A stretch of 11,558 bases of DNA from Isohypsibius dastychi (taxonomy: Eukaryota; Tardigrada; Eutardigrada; Parachela; Isohypsibiidae). A program made the position numbers and the translations under genes. Under the pieces are notes generated by a model. That model saw only the letters and a list, made by a program, of their open reading frames with translations. It searched no databases and was not told where the DNA came from. This document shows, piece after piece, positions 7,980 to 11,558 of the stretch; the stretch's first letter is position 1, and every line of letters begins with the position of its first letter. The stretch covers positions 1 to 11,558 of the forward strand of contig JAQIWT010001274.1 in NCBI GenBank assembly GCA_034696485.1. Reading direction: 5' to 3'.

Positions 7980-9825
7980 AGGTCGACCTAAATTGTGAAG
8001 TAAAAACTGACGTTATAACTGACGTATTGTAAGTAAGCAGTATTTGATTCATTCAAGGATAAAAATCTAACATTGATACCAACAAAGAAACGAATGAATA
8101 TACTAATTATGGAATCATTCTCTACGAATATATATTCTGCAACCTTCGGAATATTAACGTTACGTTGCCAGTTGTACATTTAATTGAGTAAAGGTACTCT
8201 AGGCTGAACTAGAGTAGTAGTCGAAGACCCAGAGACTAGAGTTACCAAGACAACGGAGAATATTACAATGAAGCTAATGACTCAAAGACGTCACATTCCT
8301 CCTCTAATATTCTTTGTTGGTCTCTCGTTGGTTGCTTTGGTTCGTTCAGTCGACCGAGGTGAAGCACTTTGTAGTATGGCCTAACGATGTTCCGTTTCGG
8401 GCGCGTTGTGACCTAGAGCTTTGGCTCAGTCCATAACACGCTGTAACCCAAAGTCTTCTGTTACAAAGAAGGACCTGCATTCCAACCATTCGTCTCAAAA
8501 AGCTTGCAGCAACTGTAACAAATAGTACTTTAACACACTATCAGGTTGGACAGCTGATTCGAATTTAAGATTCGACGCTTCTCCTGTTGTATGACCAAGT
8601 CTGACGTAGAACGACTTGAACAAAGAAGGTGAAATTGTTCTTAGAAATAGAAAGACCTCGCGTTCTGGACCATGATAAACACCAGCCGAATTATTGTCGC
8701 TCTCCAAATGTGCCGGTGTAAGTGAGTAGTGTATCATCTTCGTAACATTGAATGCAGTTACCCGAAATATCGCCAAGAAACATGGCGCTGGAATGTTGCT
8801 GTTTTGGCCGACCGTGAAATGACGGAGTTTGAAATCTTCCGCACACCATTTAACGTCGAAGGTCTCCATTCGTATTGGCACTAGCCCACAGTGACATACT
8901 CATAATCAACACGAATTTCCGTGAAACTACTCGCGCATGTCGTTGTATGAAAACTGCGTGATCTCTGTTGCTGCGAGTCTTGCTGTTTTATCCACCGCTC
9001 TGATAAGTAGCGCTTCTTACACATCAGGATCTTTGGAATGGTCCCCACATTATCAGGAATGTTTCCACCACATATCGCAAGGTTGTGTCGATGTTCAGTC
9101 CCATTACCAAATCCCAAAATCGTTCACACAATTCTGCTAAGATGGCAGGCTATAAGAAAATCATGATACTGAAAGCAACATTGCTGATATCCTGAAGAAT
9201 AAATTTCCCGAGGTGTTTCGTACAGACACTTTGACTGGCTACAAAACCCCACGTAACGACTTGTATTTCAGTTCCAATTAAGGATTGTTCCATAGACTTG
9301 TCAGTGCCAGATGTGCCGGTCAATCTTTGCCAGAGTTCTTAAATAATTGCAACACAACCCCATCGTGTCACTCACGTCAACCAGAGGCTCTGTATTTTTG
9401 GCAATTTGAACAGATTGTTACCATTCTGAAATATAAAATCATACACCTTGGTCACGTGCCAACGACTGTTTGTAAACATTGTTAGATATCAATATAATCG
9501 AAGCATCTTTTCGACATAGGTTTGGAGCTGAACAAAATTTTGACCACTGTACTGCTGAGTTTAGCATCCATAATATTTGATCTAATATTCAGATTTTTTA
9601 TTTCGGTTGAGTCCATCATTGCTAAGTTTTGCTAAAAAAAGGAGTATCTTCTTTATTCTTTTTTATTGGTATATTTATAATTCACTACTGGTTAGCACTG
9701 CTGCTTCAATGGTAGCTTCCAGGTTATCGTTGATGTTGGGCATTCTGTCCGAACAAATTGGAAAGAACATGTTACGAGAAATGAGTGACTGCTGACAACT
9801 TTTTCTTTATGCTTTGTTCGCAGCT

Positions 9826-9985
9826 TAGCAGTATAGCCCCGACAGATGGAGTGTTACGCTTCGCCGAACTTCTTGGTTGGCTTCAGACTCTTTCCAACAC
9901 TGACGTGGAGTGGAGTGATGAATTAAATTCCCAGGTTCATGCGGTGAATTTATTGACCGAATGCAGCTTATTCATATCTGCTTGA
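9826..9985 (+). other. Exon-like open stretch, function unknown
   Basis: After a polypyrimidine stretch and acceptor (ttgttcgcag, ending about 9823), an open frame reads roughly 53 codons to a TGA, with mixed, protein-like composition (for example LRFAELLGWLQTLSN and DVEWSDELNSQVHAVNLL). It has the helical, amphipathic look of a real exon, but no family is recognised and no upstream exon in a compatible phase could be joined: the open frame at 9607-9795 gives a stop when spliced to it. It does not resemble the WDR24 segment that is missing. Confidence 0.2.
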
Positions 9986-10450
9986 GATCACCCGTTTAGA
10001 GCAGGAATCATGCAATTCTGTCAAATCTGCAGATTCCCTACTCTGATCGGGAGATTTTCGTCAACAATGATACTTAGATGTGGAGAACTAATTAGAAAAC
10101 GCAATACAGAATTACAAGTGCGAGAGTAAGCGTACATATTGTGTAATGTTCTCAGCAGCCCAACCAGATTTGGCGGCTATGCCATTCTTTTTAATTATTG
10201 TCGCCTAATACGACGGCTCTAAATACGGAAGCTTTAATCGGATAGAAAAACTGTGCGTGTCAATGGCAAAGTACTGCACTGCGGAGGTGATCGATTGGTC
10301 CGAATGTCTCGGTCCATCAATGAGAAACTACAGTAACCACAGATGACAACGTGTGATTCAGTTACACAAATCGAAACTCTGTGCCTGGCAATTTATCCGA
10401 GCAATCCATAGTATCATGCCGCAGTACAGTATACGCAGTTTCAGAAGCTG

Positions 10451-10642
10451 ATGTTCGTGGTTCGAATGCACTCTCTCTTGGAGCTCTCATTCATCACTGG
10501 AAAAAAGTTTTATGGGCAAGCTTGCATTGAGCAATGTGCATGGAATTATGATCCAGAATTGGTGGTGCCGTTGTTTTGTGTTCGCGGCACGTTTATCGGA
10601 CGTTGGAGTGAAGAGAGAGATGTTGCCCGTGATAGACGCTAA
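10451..10642 (+). other. Short open frame, function unknown
   Basis: A 63-codon frame from an ATG contains two cysteines in CIEQC and a segment WNYDPELVVPLFCVRG with plausible protein composition, ending in a basic tail. No domain is recognised, no Kozak or splice context singles it out, and no neighbouring exon is evident. It may be a remnant of an old element or a chance frame. Confidence 0.12.
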
Positions 10643-10745
10643 TACGACACTTCATGCATTGTCCTGATAACTGGGTAAGTATTTCTCGCATGTAATGTCT
10701 CAAATTTGCTGAATGCTACGTATTAATTTTCTGTTCCCACCCCCA

Positions 10746-10800
10746 GGGGGGGGGGGGGGCAACAATCTTCCAACCAATATGGGGGCGGGGGAGTTGGGGG
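10746..10800 (+). repeat. 14-base G homopolymer followed by further G-tracts
   Basis: Positions 10746-10759 are an uninterrupted run of G, preceded by ccccca, and 10781-10800 read gggggcgggggagttggggg. Together these give more than four G-runs and could form a G-quadruplex on the + strand. Long mononucleotide runs are also where sequencing and assembly errors collect. Confidence 0.7.
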
Positions 10801-11441
10801 TATATTGTTTCTTGATTTTTCAAAAGTGATTATTTAACTGTGTTAACCGATTACTGAGCTTTATCTTATTCATGTGCAGAGTTCTCCTTCCAGTCTCATA
10901 ACAGCAAACAGGAAGATGACCGAAGGGCATCATGAGCTTCGCATAGCTGAATTTAGACTCCTCAGAGATATTTACGCGTAGAAGTATACTAAAAGACAGC
11001 TTCTGTATGTTGGCCGAGAACGATTCTGTATTATATTTGAACAATTTCTCGGAACAAATTTACAGTCTTGGTAATCTGGCGAATTCTGAATCCAGTCATT
11101 CACTGTTTTTTTCTGGTCCCGTGAAATTTCAAATCAAACATCATCGAGTACCATTCATAAGTGCGTTCTTGTCAGCCACCGATTCCACCACTGACGCTCC
11201 TTCTTTCTCACTACGGAATCCAAGCCATCTTCCGGAAAACCACAGAAAGACAAGCGGCTGACATATTTCAATTGTAAGATGAGAAAAGTCACTCCTAAAT
11301 CATGAGATGAAAACGAAGACTGACAAAAACCACAACAAATGAGCAAGAATGATGGGAGATGGAACACTATAGGCCTACGCCTACGGCTCATGACTAATGG
11401 CTAGGAGAAGACAGGTTTTCGTAGCGAGGCAGACCAAACGA

Positions 11442-11468
11442 GGGGTGGGGGTGGGCTAGGCCAGGGGG
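11442..11468 (+). repeat. Predicted G-quadruplex motif
   Basis: Four G-runs (11442-11445, 11447-11451, 11453-11455 and 11464-11468) are separated by loops of 1, 1 and 8 bases, which fits the usual four-tract pattern with at least three Gs in each run. Confidence 0.6.
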
Positions 11469-11537
11469 TTTAAGGTTTGAACAAACCTTTTAACATATAA
11501 GTCTAGGGAAGGTGTGGCCTAGAAACTCTTTATGGCT

Positions 11538-11555
11538 GGGGGGGGGGGGGGGGGG
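11538..11555 (+). repeat. 18-base poly-G tract at the window end
   Basis: An uninterrupted run of 18 G lies three bases from the end of the window. Nematode genomes such as that of C. elegans do carry long poly-G/poly-C tracts, which are deletion-prone without the DOG-1 (FANCJ-type) helicase, so it may be genuine. Its length may not be exact. Confidence 0.7.
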
Positions 11556-11558
11556 TCG

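Larger units (their letters stand above)
7980..11558. other. 3.6 kb without an identifiable gene
   Basis: No gene or RNA could be identified, and no exon matching the missing WDR24 C-terminus was found on reading the + strand. The - strand has the longest open frames (8495-8881 with 128 codons and 8881-9117), but neither shows a domain, and adjoining frames do not continue through plausible splice sites. Small structures: a hairpin tactctag / ctagagta at 8195-8202 and 8209-8216, a repeated aactgacgt near 8005 and 8017, and G-tracts towards the right end. Two + strand stretches with exon-like composition (9826-9985 and 10451-10642) are listed separately. The region may be a long intron of WDR24, intergenic sequence, or old repeats worn beyond recognition. 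Confidence 0.5.

Noticed and set aside
8495-9117. Two adjoining - strand open frames (128 and 78 codons)
   Set aside because: They show no domain, no conserved motif, no splice link between them and no supporting context.
9156-9281. Short + strand frame with ILKNKFPEVF followed by a Gly-Tyr-Lys segment, reminiscent of the linker before reverse transcriptase in Ty3-like retrotransposons
   Set aside because: It is only about 41 residues between stops, and no protease, reverse transcriptase or terminal repeat is visible around it.
10445-10475. Sequence ggttcgaatgc resembling a tRNA B box
   Set aside because: No A box, acceptor stem or cloverleaf can be folded around it.

Overview
This window looks like an animal genome, most likely a nematode or another invertebrate with compact genes. 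The two recognisable host genes are split by many short GT-AG introns (mostly 50-130 bases) whose 3' ends are strongly of the tttcag type. The codons read cleanly only after these introns are removed, and no bacterial features are visible. The exact species cannot be read from the sequence.

Layout. Positions 1-2325 are largely non-coding, with only chance-like open frames and one Cys-rich patch of uncertain origin. At 2326-2996 a four-exon + strand gene encodes a 136-residue secreted, probably GPI-anchored Ly6/uPAR three-finger protein, with an AATAAA signal at 3141. About 500 bases after its stop codon, on the same strand, a gene for the GATOR2 subunit WDR24 begins at 3492. Eleven exons can be joined without a frame break. 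They give the WD40 propeller and the start of the following region, 594 residues up to a good splice donor at 5956. The conserved C-terminal part of WDR24 (rest of the helical region and zinc-binding RING-type end, roughly 180 residues in human WDR24) is not visible anywhere downstream.

Directly after the last visible WDR24 exon lies a 1.96-kb inverted-repeat element (6017-7979), antisense to WDR24. Each end carries three copies of a motif spaced at exactly 30 bases (core tgcgctcacggg), in opposite orientation at the two ends. Between them, on the - strand, are the catalytic core of a MULE (Mutator-like) transposase, interrupted by a 50-base phase-0 intron, and then, in another frame, a Ulp1/SENP-type (C48) cysteine peptidase domain. 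The zinc-finger SWIM segment normally between these domains is missing, the expected N-terminal DNA-binding part is not recognisable, and the peptidase has a Cys where the catalytic Asp is expected. The copy is therefore a decayed deletion derivative.

Positions 7980-11558 hold no gene I can identify. There are a few exon-like open stretches (9826-9985, 10451-10642), small hairpins and striking G-tracts at 10746-10800 and 11442-11555.

The most useful observations are the transposon's tandem-repeat ends, its Ulp1 domain, and the apparent loss or displacement of the WDR24 3' end beside the insertion. I see no convincing evidence for a wholly new biological system.
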